A DNA stretch of 44,036 nt, from the NCBI GenBank assembly GCA_903911205.1, contig CAIWCL010000327.1, positions 1 to 44,036 of the forward strand. The letters are read 5' to 3'. Numbering within the stretch: the stretch's first letter is position 1; each line of letters starts with the position of its first letter. The stretch comes from an uncultured bacterium. GTDB lineage: Bacteria; Planctomycetota; Phycisphaerae; Phycisphaerales; SM1A02. The notes below the pieces were generated by a model, which was not told the origin of the DNA, ran no database searches, and worked only from the letters and a program-made list of their open reading frames with translations. The position numbers were made by a program, and so were the translations under genes. Below are positions 24,704 to 32,243 of this stretch, piece by piece.

Positions 24704-25775
24704 GAACGCGCGCGATCGCGGCGCGCACGCGGTCTTCGCCTTCAAGAAATGCAATCGAGAGTTGTGGCACGATGAGATCAACGGCCATCGACGCTTGACC
24801 GTCGAGTTTCACGAAGTCTTTGCGTGAGAGAAGAACCGTGCGCACCCCAACTCGCGCCGCGTTGCGTTCAAGTTCCTGGAGTGTGAATGGCCGGTGATCA
24901 GGCTTCTCGAGTCTTTCGACTACGTTTGCACCCGCGCTCATCGCCATCGCGTGGAAATGCGCAGGATTCCCAAGCGCGCACGCGCTGAGCACTTTTTTTC
25001 CGTGAAGTGCCGATACCGGCATCGTCATGCTCGAACCCGCGGAAGCAATCCATGTGAGCGCGCGCCACTCATGCACGCAAACTGCATCGTGCGGACGTCC
25101 ACGCGCGTTCGCAACGAGCGCCGCCGCGTGCGCACGCTGGGCCGAATCATCCGCTTTGGTGAGTATCACGATGTCTGCACGCGCGATACCTCGTGCATGC
25201 TCACGCAGCCAACCGTTCGGGAGAACGTCGCCATCGAGTGAAGGGCGCGTCGCGTCGACAAGCACGACATCAAGATCGCGCGCAAGTTGACGATGCTGAA
25301 ATCCGTCATCGAGAAGAACGACCGCACGATGCCGCCAGTTCTCCGCCGCCAACGACGAGAGTTCTGCGACAAGTGCCTCGTGGCGACGCGCACCGACGAC
25401 CACGCGCGCCATCGGCGCAGTCCACGCATACTCCGCGGCTTCATCTGAAATGAATGCGCTCGAGTCGCCCACGCGCGTTGCGCGATAGCCACGCAGCGCG
25501 ATCACAGGCTGCGCACCGCTCGAGGCGACCACCTCCGCACACCATGCAACACATGGGCTTTTGCCGGTCCCGCCAGCGGTCACATTGCCGATCGAAATGA
25601 CGGGCGGCGCAAGCGTCTCCGCTCCGCCATGACTCCTTTGGATCGCAAGTCGCGCAAGACCTTTCCCGCGATTCCACCGCGCATTTCGCCACGCGACTGC
25701 AGCTGCGTAAAACCGAGCCATTGGCCACGTGAGTGGTGCGAGCCACACGGGTAATGGTCGACGACTCTCAGGCAT
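24672..25775 (-). CDS. lpxK: Tetraacyldisaccharide 4'-kinase
   Basis: Phosphorylates the 4' position of the lipid A disaccharide precursor at the inner membrane, so this organism makes lipid A-type LPS. The N-terminal membrane-proximal segment is PVWLAPLTWPMARFYAAAV. The P-loop is ISIGNVTAGGTGKSPCV (Walker A GGTGKS), and VVLLDDGFQHRQLARDLDVVL holds the conserved DDGFQH catalytic/Walker B region. Starting at 25775 gives 367 aa, close to normal. That ATG overlaps the stop of the upstream membrane-protein gene as ATGCCTGA, indicating coupling. Its last 32 bp overlap the convergent lipoprotein gene. Confidence 0.94.
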   Translation of the reverse strand: MPESRRPLPVWLAPLTWPMARFYAAAVAWRNARWNRGKGLARLAIQRSHGGAETLAPPVISIGNVTAGGTGKSPCVAWCAEVVASSGAQPVIALRGYRATRVGDSSAFISDEAAEYAWTAPMARVVVGARRHEALVAELSSLAAENWRHRAVVLLDDGFQHRQLARDLDVVLVDATRPSLDGDVLPNGWLREHARGIARADIVILTKADDSAQRAHAAALVANARGRPHDAVCVHEWRALTWIASAGSSMTMPVSALHGKKVLSACALGNPAHFHAMAMSAGANVVERLEKPDHRPFTLQELERNAARVGVRTVLLSRKDFVKLDGQASMAVDLIVPQLSIAFLEGEDRVRAAIARVLNVRNSRESA

Positions 25776-26244
25776 TCGAACCGTCGTCTTTCGCGCTTTT
25801 TCCGCCCCCGAAGACTTCACGTTTGAGTGCGCCGTATTCGTGCATCCCTCCTCGCACGACAAGGATCACGTCAACAATCGCAAGTAAGAACCACCCAACG
25901 AGCGCGAGCAGCGCCACCGACCACGCAGCCGCCCAACCCACGCGATCTTCGTGTGGGTGCACGAACGTGAGCGCACGAACGAGCGGCACCAGCCCGGCGA
26001 CCGCGAACACAATTCCGACGCGGCGAACTCGACGCTGCGCAACCGGCACATCGTTTCGGCCGAGACGCATGAAGTACCAGAGCAATGCGAGCGCAAGTGC
26101 ACACGCAAGCGGCACGCTCAACGCCGCGGGCACCATGTGCCAGGGGCCGAGATCGCGTCCGGCAAGTGCCGGATCGATCGCGCCTTCCTCCGACGCAAGC
26201 ACCGTCGTGCACACAGCCTGAACCTGTCCAAGGCATGGCATCAT
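25768..26244 (-). CDS. Small membrane protein between maf and lpxK
   Basis: 158 aa, not recognised. Three hydrophobic spans are visible: about 38-58 (PAALSVPLACALALALLWYF), 74-94 (VGIVFAVAGLVPLVRALTFV) and 105-131 (AAWSVALLALVGWFLLAIVDVILVV), ending in a charged tail. Its ATG overlaps the maf stop (ATGA) and its stop lies inside the lpxK start, so all three are translated as one coupled unit. An envelope role near lipid A synthesis is inferred from that position only. A second ATG one codon later is an equally good start. Confidence 0.75.
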   Translation of the reverse strand: MMPCLGQVQAVCTTVLASEEGAIDPALAGRDLGPWHMVPAALSVPLACALALALLWYFMRLGRNDVPVAQRRVRRVGIVFAVAGLVPLVRALTFVHPHEDRVGWAAAWSVALLALVGWFLLAIVDVILVVRGGMHEYGALKREVFGGGKSAKDDGSNA

Positions 26245-26939
26245 GCGAACCGCTCCGTCACATCGTCTGCACGCACGTGTACCGCGTCGCTTGCGTGCAC
26301 CCGTAAGGCGTCACGCAACATGGGTTCAAGCCGTCGAAGCGGAAGCCCGACCACCGTTTCCGGATCTCCTTCACACCGAATGGGCCAGCCCCGCGCAACG
26401 ACTTCGGGAAGGTTGTATCCGCCGGCTTTCCCTCTCCATGCCCCTGATTCGATGAAGCGATCGAGATCGTCGCCCGGAATATCTCCAATCACAATCCATG
26501 CGACATCACGTCCGACTCGACACGCACCGTCAGGCCCCATAAGGCACCAGCCTGTGATCACGCCATGACCGCGCCCTGCGAGAGACTCGATCATCGCGCG
26601 CGCATCGAACTCGTCTTTGGGCTTCCCAAGAACAGCGCCGTCACGTTCGCACACGGTGTCCGCCGCGAGAATCCACGCGGCGGGCGCTCCGCGTTCCACA
26701 CGGCGCGAAGCAACTCGACGTGCCTTGAAGTGGGCGAGCGCGGGTGCGACTTCACGCGCGTCAACGTCGCCGAGGACAAGGGCGCCATCGTCGAGGTCTG
26801 CAGGCTCCACCTCAATCTCGAAGCCAGCGTCCCGCAACATCGCAATCCGACGGGGCGAACCACTCGCGAGAACAAGCCGCGCCGCGCTTGCCTGCGCCGA
26901 GCTGCGTGTCCCATTCGAACCTGTTGCGTGTGCCGTCAC
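26241..26939 (-). CDS. maf: Maf-family nucleotide pyrophosphatase
   Basis: Hydrolyses non-canonical or canonical NTPs (dTTP, UTP or modified forms, depending on subfamily) to NMP and PPi. The signature LVLASGSPRRIAML at the N-terminus, ILAADTVCERDGAVLGKPKD and the late AWRGKAGGYNLPEV place it in the family. The GTG at 26939 gives 232 aa, near the usual 190-210. The open frame upstream to 27230 has no family similarity and would overlap the divergent kinase start. The gene begins the maf-membrane protein-lpxK operon. The dTTP/UTP-type AWRGKAG block is present, but exact specificity is not claimed. Confidence 0.92.
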   Translation of the reverse strand: MTAHATGSNGTRSSAQASAARLVLASGSPRRIAMLRDAGFEIEVEPADLDDGALVLGDVDAREVAPALAHFKARRVASRRVERGAPAAWILAADTVCERDGAVLGKPKDEFDARAMIESLAGRGHGVITGWCLMGPDGACRVGRDVAWIVIGDIPGDDLDRFIESGAWRGKAGGYNLPEVVARGWPIRCEGDPETVVGLPLRRLEPMLRDALRVHASDAVHVRADDVTERFA

Positions 26940-27176
26940 AACGCGAAGATAACGACGAACGGCAAAACCCGCGTACCAACGCGCACGAGTCGCTACCCTT
27001 TCAGGCCGAAGATTGACAACGGCTCGCCGATACGTGACTCTTCCACACGAGGCGATCACGCCAATCCTGGAGGAACTCCGGGACGCAAGGTCACCCTTCG
27101 TGAAAACGCGCATCAGAAATTCGACCATCTCGTGACCGACGACACATCCAACAACAACCGAGAAGCGCCCGTCCGG

Positions 27177-28469
27177 ATGTCCGGCGAGGACGCTGCCTCG
27201 TCGTCGGCACCCTCGCCCGCGAGCACGCAATCGAGCGATGGATCACGCGCGGGCTCCAACTTCGACACCATGCTCGGTCGGGTCGTGGTCGAGCGCGGTT
27301 TGATGACGCCCGAGGAGCTCGATCAGTGTTCGAGCGATCAGCGTGCGCGCGGTCGCAGCGTCGCACCGATCACGCTCGCGGAACTCCTCGTCGAGAAGGA
27401 GTTCCTCACCAAGCGTCAAGTGGAACGGCTGCGCGGCGACCTCGAAGCGGTCAAAACGAGCCAACAAATTCCGGGCTACCGCATCATTCGAAAGCTCGGC
27501 GCGGGCGCGATGGCAACGGTCTTTCTCGCCAAGCAACTGTCGCTCGACCGGCTCGTCGCGATCAAAGTACTTCCCAAGAAGTTCTCGCAGAATCAAAACT
27601 TTATTGAGCGCTTCCTACGTGAAGGACGCGCCGCGGCGAAGCTTTCACACAACAACATCGTCGCCGCGTACGAAATCGGCCAAGCGGGCGAGCACCACTT
27701 CTTTGTGATGGAGTATGTCGACGGCGACACGGTCTACGACCGAATCGTCGCCCGAAAGCGGCTTCCTGAACGCGAAGCGCTCGAGATCATTCGGCAAGTC
27801 GGGTCAGCGCTGCAGCACGCGCACGAAATGGGCTTCGTTCACCGCGATATCAAGCCGAAGAACATCATGATGACCACGGGGAACGTCGCGAAACTGGCTG
27901 ATCTCGGCCTTGCTCGCGCGATGAGCGACAAGGAAGCAGCGGAAGCCGAGTCCGGTCGCGCGTACGGAACCCCGTATTACATCTCTCCCGAACAAATCCG
28001 CGGCGCGGTGCACATTGGACCGCCCGCCGACATCTACGGACTCGGCGCGACCTTCTACCACATGGTGACCGGCAAACTTCCATTTGACGGCACAACGCCA
28101 TCTCAGGTGATGCACCGTCACCTGAAGGATGCGCTCGTTCCGCCGGACCATCTCAACCCACAGATTTCAGGCGGAACCGCGCTCATCATTGAAACAATGA
28201 TGAAGAAAGACCCGCGCGAGCGCTATCAGAGCGCGCGAGATCTCGTGCGTGACCTCGAACTCGTTCTCTCGGGTCAAGAGCCCGAGTACGCGAAGCCGGC
28301 AGTGGATATTTCAACGATTTCGTCCGCCGTCTCGGCATCCGCCCAGGATCCGGTCGCGATCGTTCGCAAGGATGACCCCAAGCCGTTCGCAAGCCTGCCC
28401 GCGATCATCCTGATCGGCATCCTCGCCGTCGGGAACATCGTGCTGCTCGCGGTCGCGCTGCTGCGATAG
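27177..28469 (+). CDS. Membrane-anchored Hanks-type Ser/Thr protein kinase
   Basis: 430 aa from the ATG at 27177; an in-frame GTG at 27132 would add 15 residues, and neither has a clear ribosome site. Residues about 30-92 form a small helical module (MLGRVVVERGLMTPEELDQC, LLVEKEFLTKRQVERL) like the N-terminal domains of GspE/PilB-type ATPases. The kinase domain (100-395) has the glycine loop LGAGAMATVF, K130 (VAIKVL), E149, HRDIKPKN (D224), DLG in place of DFG (242-244) and GTPYYISPEQ. DLG is common in active bacterial kinases. The last 24 residues form a transmembrane helix with no extracellular sensor domain. The ligand-free end implies that input comes through the N-terminal module or the membrane. 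Targets are unknown. Confidence 0.93.
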   Translation: MSGEDAASSSAPSPASTQSSDGSRAGSNFDTMLGRVVVERGLMTPEELDQCSSDQRARGRSVAPITLAELLVEKEFLTKRQVERLRGDLEAVKTSQQIPGYRIIRKLGAGAMATVFLAKQLSLDRLVAIKVLPKKFSQNQNFIERFLREGRAAAKLSHNNIVAAYEIGQAGEHHFFVMEYVDGDTVYDRIVARKRLPEREALEIIRQVGSALQHAHEMGFVHRDIKPKNIMMTTGNVAKLADLGLARAMSDKEAAEAESGRAYGTPYYISPEQIRGAVHIGPPADIYGLGATFYHMVTGKLPFDGTTPSQVMHRHLKDALVPPDHLNPQISGGTALIIETMMKKDPRERYQSARDLVRDLELVLSGQEPEYAKPAVDISTISSAVSASAQDPVAIVRKDDPKPFASLPAIILIGILAVGNIVLLAVALLR

Positions 28470-28576
28470 AAACCCGTGAGATGAGGCCTCAGAGAGGCTT
28501 GGCGCAGAGATCTAGCGCCGGTTCGAGCGCGTTCCGCGCCGAGTCCGATCTGCGATCTCGCCCACGTCGATGTGGT

Positions 28577-28624
28577 GACGTCAAACTGGCGACGTCAACC
28601 CATCACTTCGACCATCACTTCGAC
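28577..28624 (-). repeat. Short duplications on both sides of the RidA stop codon
   Basis: gacgtcaa occurs at 28577-28584 and 28591-28598, a 14-bp period that repeats the stop codon TGA (28597-28595, then 28583-28581). Just inside the gene, catcacttcgac is duplicated exactly (28601-28612, 28613-28624) and encodes the doubled Val-Glu-Val-Met end of RidA. Confidence 0.8.
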
Positions 28625-29062
28625 CTCAACGGTCGCATCAAGCGGCAAGGCGTTGGTTCCGACGGCCGCGCGCGCGTGTCGCCCCGCCTCACCAAAGACC
28701 TCCTGCATGAACTCGCTCGCCCCGTTTGCAACCTTCGGTTGACCATCAAAGCGGTCGTCCGACTGGACAAACACGCCGAGCCTGACCACCCGGCTCACCT
28801 TGGAGAGATCACCGCCGAGTTGGTCGGCGACGACCGCGAGCGCGTTCAGAGCACACTGCTTCGCGGCCTTTTGGGCATCCTCGATCGACACCTTTGAAGG
28901 GACCGGCCCGGTCGCCATGAGCGTGCCATTCGCCAGTGGAAGTTGCCCGGAAACCACAATGAGGTTCCCAGTGCGAACGGCCGGCACGTACGCGGCGACA
29001 GGCTTCGGGGCGGCGGGAAGGGTGATACCAAGGCGCTCAAGCGCGGCGTGTGGATTGGACAT
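28595..29062 (-). CDS. RidA/YjgF-family enamine/imine deaminase
   Basis: Trimeric cytoplasmic enzyme that removes reactive enamine/imine intermediates of PLP enzymes. The family features are [18 protein letters not shown], the central [14 protein letters not shown], and the C-terminal [13 protein letters not shown] with its catalytic-site Glu. The length of 155 aa fits the longer YjgF-like branch whose N-terminus reads [10 protein letters not shown]; this branch lacks the usual late Arg (VAR) motif, so activity may differ from E. coli RidA. The start is the ATG at 29062 with GGAGGT 5 nt upstream. The last residues are part of a 12-bp duplication and the stop is duplicated too. Confidence 0.9.
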   Translation of the reverse strand: MSNPHAALERLGITLPAAPKPVAAYVPAVRTGNLIVVSGQLPLANGTLMATGPVPSKVSIEDAQKAAKQCALNALAVVADQLGGDLSKVSRVVRLGVFVQSDDRFDGQPKVANGASEFMQEVFGEAGRHARAAVGTNALPLDATVEVEVMVEVMG

Positions 29063-29243
29063 GGGGGACCTCCGAGGGTGGTTCGTAATCCTACTGCACG
29101 GCTCGGCTCGCCGCGGGAACAGCAACGGCACCAATGCCACTTGAGGCTCTGTCTGTGAGAGGCGGAGCGACACCCCGCCGATCAATCCGCGCCAGTCCAC
29201 CGTTCAAACCTACTTGTCTTCCGAATTCTCTCCTCACCGGAAC

Positions 29244-29271
29244 TTGACAGGCAGGACGCACGTACTACTCT
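29244..29271 (+). promoter_or_regulatory. Sigma-70-like promoter candidate
   Basis: A perfect -35 hexamer TTGACA (29244-29249) is followed after 16 bp by TACTCT (29266-29271), a weak -10 with three of six consensus bases. It lies just before the strongly structured stretch that starts near 29275 and points toward it. Confidence 0.4.
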
Positions 29272-29274
29272 GCA

Positions 29275-29690
29275 CTGGTTACCTGACGGTTGCGGCTATT
29301 TCGAGGTCGAGCCACCTTTTCTTCCGGCTCTTCTTCACACCGTCCTGATTGAGTTTCTTGTCGGCCCCCCGACGCTTCCGCCGCAACCGCCGACAATTTG
29401 AAACCCCGCCTGAGAGCTGCCGCGAACTTTTGCGGCAGAGCGTGAGTGGCGTCGTTCTTTTCCTCCTTCCGCAGGGCTCAAATTCCCTGCAGCACCTGAA
29501 GGGCTGCCCCGACATCTGCCGGGGACTTCCGAAGGAGAGCGCGAAGCGCAGGACGAGAAGGACACCTGTACTTCGCATCAGGTCGAGCCTCGGTTGGTGG
29601 AGCCTCAAAAGTTCACCCGCGCCGAGCCTCTCGTTCTGTTCTCGCTTCTCGGGCCTGCCCGTCGGGCGTTTTGCAGGGGCGTTTTGCAGG
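29275..29690 (+). ncRNA. Candidate structured non-coding RNA or long structured leader
   Basis: No convincing gene covers this part of the 865-bp gap between ridA and the first prepilin gene. Many perfect helices are visible. A 10-bp long-range helix joins 29287-29296 to 29380-29389. There are local hairpins at 29360-29373, 29417-29438 (7 bp) and 29471-29490 (6 bp). A helix of 29463-29469 with 29531-29537 encloses the last of these and another at 29507-29524. A two-part hairpin lies at 29541-29576. The 8-base loop of the 29417-29438 hairpin (GAACTTTT) is exactly complementary to 29607-29614 (AAAAGTTC), a possible pseudoknot. A weak stem followed by GTTTT near 29657-29672 could end the transcript. 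It lacks the signatures I know for RNase P, tmRNA, SRP and 6S RNA. The strand is assumed from the promoter candidate. The rest of the gap (29716-29927) holds a second copy of gtcaggagcgct and the prepilin leader. Confidence 0.4.
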
Positions 29691-29715
29691 GGCGTTTTGT
29701 CAGGTGTTTTGTCAG
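29664..29715. repeat. 12-14-bp tandem repeat x4 upstream of the prepilin genes
   Basis: gggcgttttgcag occurs at 29664 and 29677, then related copies at 29690 (14 bp) and 29704 (12 bp). Each carries a TTTT run, so on the plus strand it resembles a series of T-tracts after GC-rich bases. A further gtcaggagcgct motif recurs at 29711 and 29771. Confidence 0.8.
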
Positions 29716-29927
29716 GAGCGCTTTTTGCTTGCACACCGAACGCGCCGCCATCGTGCGACGTACACCGTGTGTCAGGAGCGCTCCGCGCAGAATGATCTGA
29801 CGAGCCGCTCAGGACCCGTTCCCTAGCCAATTGCCGTTATCGGCGTGTTTCTTTCCACGCCGCCTTCATTCCCCCCGAGTGGGCCGACAACTGCCGTTTG
29901 CCCACGAACATCTTTCAGGAGTCACAC

Positions 29928-30890
29928 ATGCGAACTGACACGAACCGCAAGAAGAGCGGCCTCGCACGCGGGTTTACCCTCGTCGAACTGCTCGTCGTCG
30001 TGGCGATCATCGCCCTCCTCATCGGCCTGCTTCTGCCGGCCCTGAGCAAGGCGCAGCGCTCGGCGAAGACCCTTCAGGACTCGGCCAACATCAGCCAGAT
30101 CCACAAGGGCTTCCTCACCTACGCCAACCAGGACGACAAGGGCCGCCTCCCGATCCCCGGCCTCATCCGCCGTCAGGCTGTCGGTGGTGTCTTCTACCCG
30201 GGCCAGGGTGAAGAGAACCCGACCCAGAACCGCACCGAAGGTCTCTACAGCTCGATGATCGCAAAGGGCTTCATCACCCCAGAGATCTGCGTCTCGCCGG
30301 TTGAGACCAATCCGGTCGTCAAGACCAAGTCGGACTACAACTACAACTCGTACAACCCAGGTGCCGCTGGCGACGCGTCGGGCCCCTTCCACTGGGATGC
30401 CTCGTTCAAGGCCAACATCCACACCAATCCGGACGGCGGCACCACCCTCGTTTCGCACACTTCTTACGCCCACCTCGCCCTCATCGGCGACCGTAAGAAG
30501 TACCACTGGTCGAACAAGGCTGACGGCACCCGACCGATGATCGGAAACCGCGGCACGTTCAAGGGCAAGGTTCAGGGTGACAACTACTCGAAGAGCTACA
30601 CCCTCTCGTTCCACGCTCCGGACGACACCTGGGAAGGCAACATCTGCTACGGCGACAACCACGTCAGCCTCGAGAAGAGCTTGATCCCCGACACCGTGCA
30701 GTATGAATGCGGCAGCTCGAACCTCGCGAAGGACAACCTCTTCACCGTCGACACCTACTTCCAGTCGACCCAGTGCGGTGGCCCAGTCCTCGGCGGCGAC
30801 ACTTGGCTCTGCATGCACCACGCTGCGACCGCCACGCTGATCACCGAGTCGAAGGAACTCCTCACGAACGGCGCGACGCCGGTTCCGTGA
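29928..30890 (+). CDS. Prepilin-like protein with N-terminal methylation motif, H-X9-DG-like (copy 1)
   Basis: 320 aa. The type IV prepilin/pseudopilin leader is complete: a short basic start, then RGFTLVELLVVVAIIALLIG with cleavage between G15 and F16 and E20 at the +5 position. The hydrophobic helix (16-36) is followed by a globular domain with SQIHKGFLTYANQDDKG. Near the C-terminus, FHAPDDTWEGNICYGDNHVSLE corresponds to the H-X9-DG block of planctomycete DUF1559-type proteins, with DN instead of DG. The product is likely processed by prepilin peptidase and placed in the envelope as a pseudopilin or surface protein. The start at 29928 has CAGGAG 6 nt upstream. The paralogue follows 153 bp later. 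Codon use looks more strongly biased to C-ending codons than in neighbours, a sign of high expression. Confidence 0.9.
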   Translation: MRTDTNRKKSGLARGFTLVELLVVVAIIALLIGLLLPALSKAQRSAKTLQDSANISQIHKGFLTYANQDDKGRLPIPGLIRRQAVGGVFYPGQGEENPTQNRTEGLYSSMIAKGFITPEICVSPVETNPVVKTKSDYNYNSYNPGAAGDASGPFHWDASFKANIHTNPDGGTTLVSHTSYAHLALIGDRKKYHWSNKADGTRPMIGNRGTFKGKVQGDNYSKSYTLSFHAPDDTWEGNICYGDNHVSLEKSLIPDTVQYECGSSNLAKDNLFTVDTYFQSTQCGGPVLGGDTWLCMHHAATATLITESKELLTNGATPVP

Positions 30891-30901
30891 TCGAATTCTG
30901 T

Positions 30902-30943
30902 GACGTTCAAGAACGGACGTTGAAGAACGGACGTTGAAGAACG
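30902..30943 (+). repeat. 14-bp tandem repeat x3 after the first prepilin stop
   Basis: gacgttgaagaacg is repeated at 30902 (with one change), 30916 and 30930. Together with the gene stop (TGA at 30888) and TGA at 30901, 30921 and 30935, the tail has stops in all three frames. It begins 11 bp past the stop codon. Confidence 0.92.
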
Positions 30944-31043
30944 GACGAGTTCGTCAAACCAGTCACGAGCGCACAACCCAGCAACTTGGACTTTGTGCGA
31001 CTCTCCTAAGAACATTCTCGCTCACCAATCTCGGAGCAGATTT

Positions 31044-31898
31044 ATGCAAAAGAACAACAGCCATCGCAGCAGCCGCGGCTTCACGCTCATCGAGTTGCTC
31101 GTCGTCATGGGCATCATCGCCCTCCTCCTCGCGATTCTCCTCCCAGCGCTCGGCAAGGCTCGCGCCACCACCAAGCGCGTGAAGGATTCCACGCAGCTCC
31201 AGCAGATTCACAAGGGCTTCATCACCCTGTCGCTGGACTACAACGGCAACTATCCAACCCCGGGCCTCATCAACCGCATCGGCACCACGCCGGGCGTTGG
31301 CGCGGAAGATCTTGCCAAGAACACCCACGCCAACATGTACTCGGCGTGCATCATGAACAACGCGTTCGACGCGCAGTCGCTGGTTTCGCCGGCCGAAGTC
31401 AGCACGAACGTCCTTGCGTTCTCGAACTACAACTTCGATGCATACAACGTGACCTCGGCGTTCGACAGCTACTGGGATCCGAACATGAAGTCGGACCTCA
31501 CCACGCTTTCGAACACGAGCTACGGAACCCTCCACCTCGCCGGCTCGCGCAAGGCGAAGGAGTGGAAGGACACCAAGAACTCGAAGTTTGCGGTCCTCTC
31601 GAATCGTGGCGTGAAGAACGGCAGCCTTGCCCCGGCTGACTACAACGCCTCGAAGACGCTCCAGATCCACGGCGCAGCAAAGCAGTGGGAAGGCAACGTC
31701 GCGTTTAACGACAACCACGTCATCTTCGACAACAAGTTCTCACCAGACGGCATCGGCACCTTCTCGGCTGCCGGCTCGACCGTTCCGGTTCCGGACAACA
31801 TCTTCGCCGACGACACCGCGGCGAACGGCGCGGACTCTTGGCTCACCGTCATCTCGACGATGAGCGCGCAGGGCGCACCGACCATCACGTGGGACTAA
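31044..31898 (+). CDS. Prepilin-like protein with N-terminal methylation motif, H-X9-DG-like (copy 2)
   Basis: 284 aa. The leader SSRGFTLIELLVVMGIIALLL is cleaved between G12 and F13, with E17 at +5. Shared features with the upstream gene are QQIHKGFITLSLDYNGNYPTPGL, FDAYNVTSAFDSYWDP and the late IHGAAKQWEGNVAFNDNHVIF (H-X9-DG block with DN). The two are therefore tandem paralogues that have diverged. The start at 31044 is preceded by CGGAG. The stop codon TAA is inside a 14-bp array that runs on for six copies, and a strong terminator follows, so this is the end of the prepilin transcript. Which secretion or pilus machine uses these subunits is not visible in the window. Confidence 0.9.
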   Translation: MQKNNSHRSSRGFTLIELLVVMGIIALLLAILLPALGKARATTKRVKDSTQLQQIHKGFITLSLDYNGNYPTPGLINRIGTTPGVGAEDLAKNTHANMYSACIMNNAFDAQSLVSPAEVSTNVLAFSNYNFDAYNVTSAFDSYWDPNMKSDLTTLSNTSYGTLHLAGSRKAKEWKDTKNSKFAVLSNRGVKNGSLAPADYNASKTLQIHGAAKQWEGNVAFNDNHVIFDNKFSPDGIGTFSAAGSTVPVPDNIFADDTAANGADSWLTVISTMSAQGAPTITWD

Positions 31899-31974
31899 TC
31901 GAAAGGGACTAATCGAAAGGGACTAATCGAAAGGGACTAATCGAAAGGGACTAATCGAAAGGGACTGATCCGAA
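31891..31974 (+). repeat. 14-bp tandem repeat x6 containing the second prepilin stop codon
   Basis: Five identical copies of gggactaatcgaaa (from 31891, 31905, 31919, 31933, 31947) are followed by a sixth altered copy (gggactgatccgaa, 31961). The first copy contains the last Asp codon and the TAA stop. The following copies place TAA at 31910, 31924, 31938 and 31952 and TGA at 31966, covering every frame. Confidence 0.97.
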
Positions 31975-32005
31975 GGGATCCCACGCAGATTGGTTCAACC
32001 ATCTT

Positions 32006-32045
32006 CCGCGGCCGACCGGTACTCCGGTCGGCCGCGGTGCTTTTT
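32006..32045 (+). terminator. Strong rho-independent terminator after the prepilin pair
   Basis: A perfect 14-bp stem (32006-32019 with 32024-32037, CCGCGGCCGACCGG and its complement) with a TACT loop is followed by TGCTTTTT. It lies 107 bp after the second prepilin stop. The rest of the 345-bp gap up to the nfeD1 start shows only an unconvincing in-frame extension of that gene. Confidence 0.92.
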
Positions 32046-32243
32046 GACACTGCAAACTTCGGCAAGTCTCCGTGTGTTGAGTGCGTCGCAGGAGTTCGAG
32101 CCCCGCGTCATCACGGGTACGATGCGGCGATGTCGAGGGGAACCCATCGCAATGCACGACAGAACGCCGCGCTGAGTTCCACGCGTACTTCCGCGCTTGC
32201 TCGGGCGTGTGTTTCCACGCGTCGCACCCTGCGCGATCATGCC

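Noticed and set aside
26940-27230. 97-residue extension of Maf
   Set aside because: Arg-rich and unlike any Maf N-terminus, and it would cover the start of the divergent kinase gene.
29471-29490. tRNA or tmRNA T-arm-like hairpin
   Set aside because: The loop is 8 bases and starts CTCAAAT rather than TTCRANY, and no acceptor, D- or anticodon arm fits around it.
29279-29830. 183-codon open frame on the minus strand in the gap before the prepilin genes
   Set aside because: Composition is very basic and low-complexity, no domain is recognisable, it contains the T-tract repeats as DKTP/LQNAP copies, and the same DNA folds into many helices. I treat it as non-coding but cannot exclude a degenerate gene.
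31891-31974. CRISPR-like array
   Set aside because: Copies are 14 bp and directly abutting with no spacers, and no cas gene is present; it is a simple tandem repeat.
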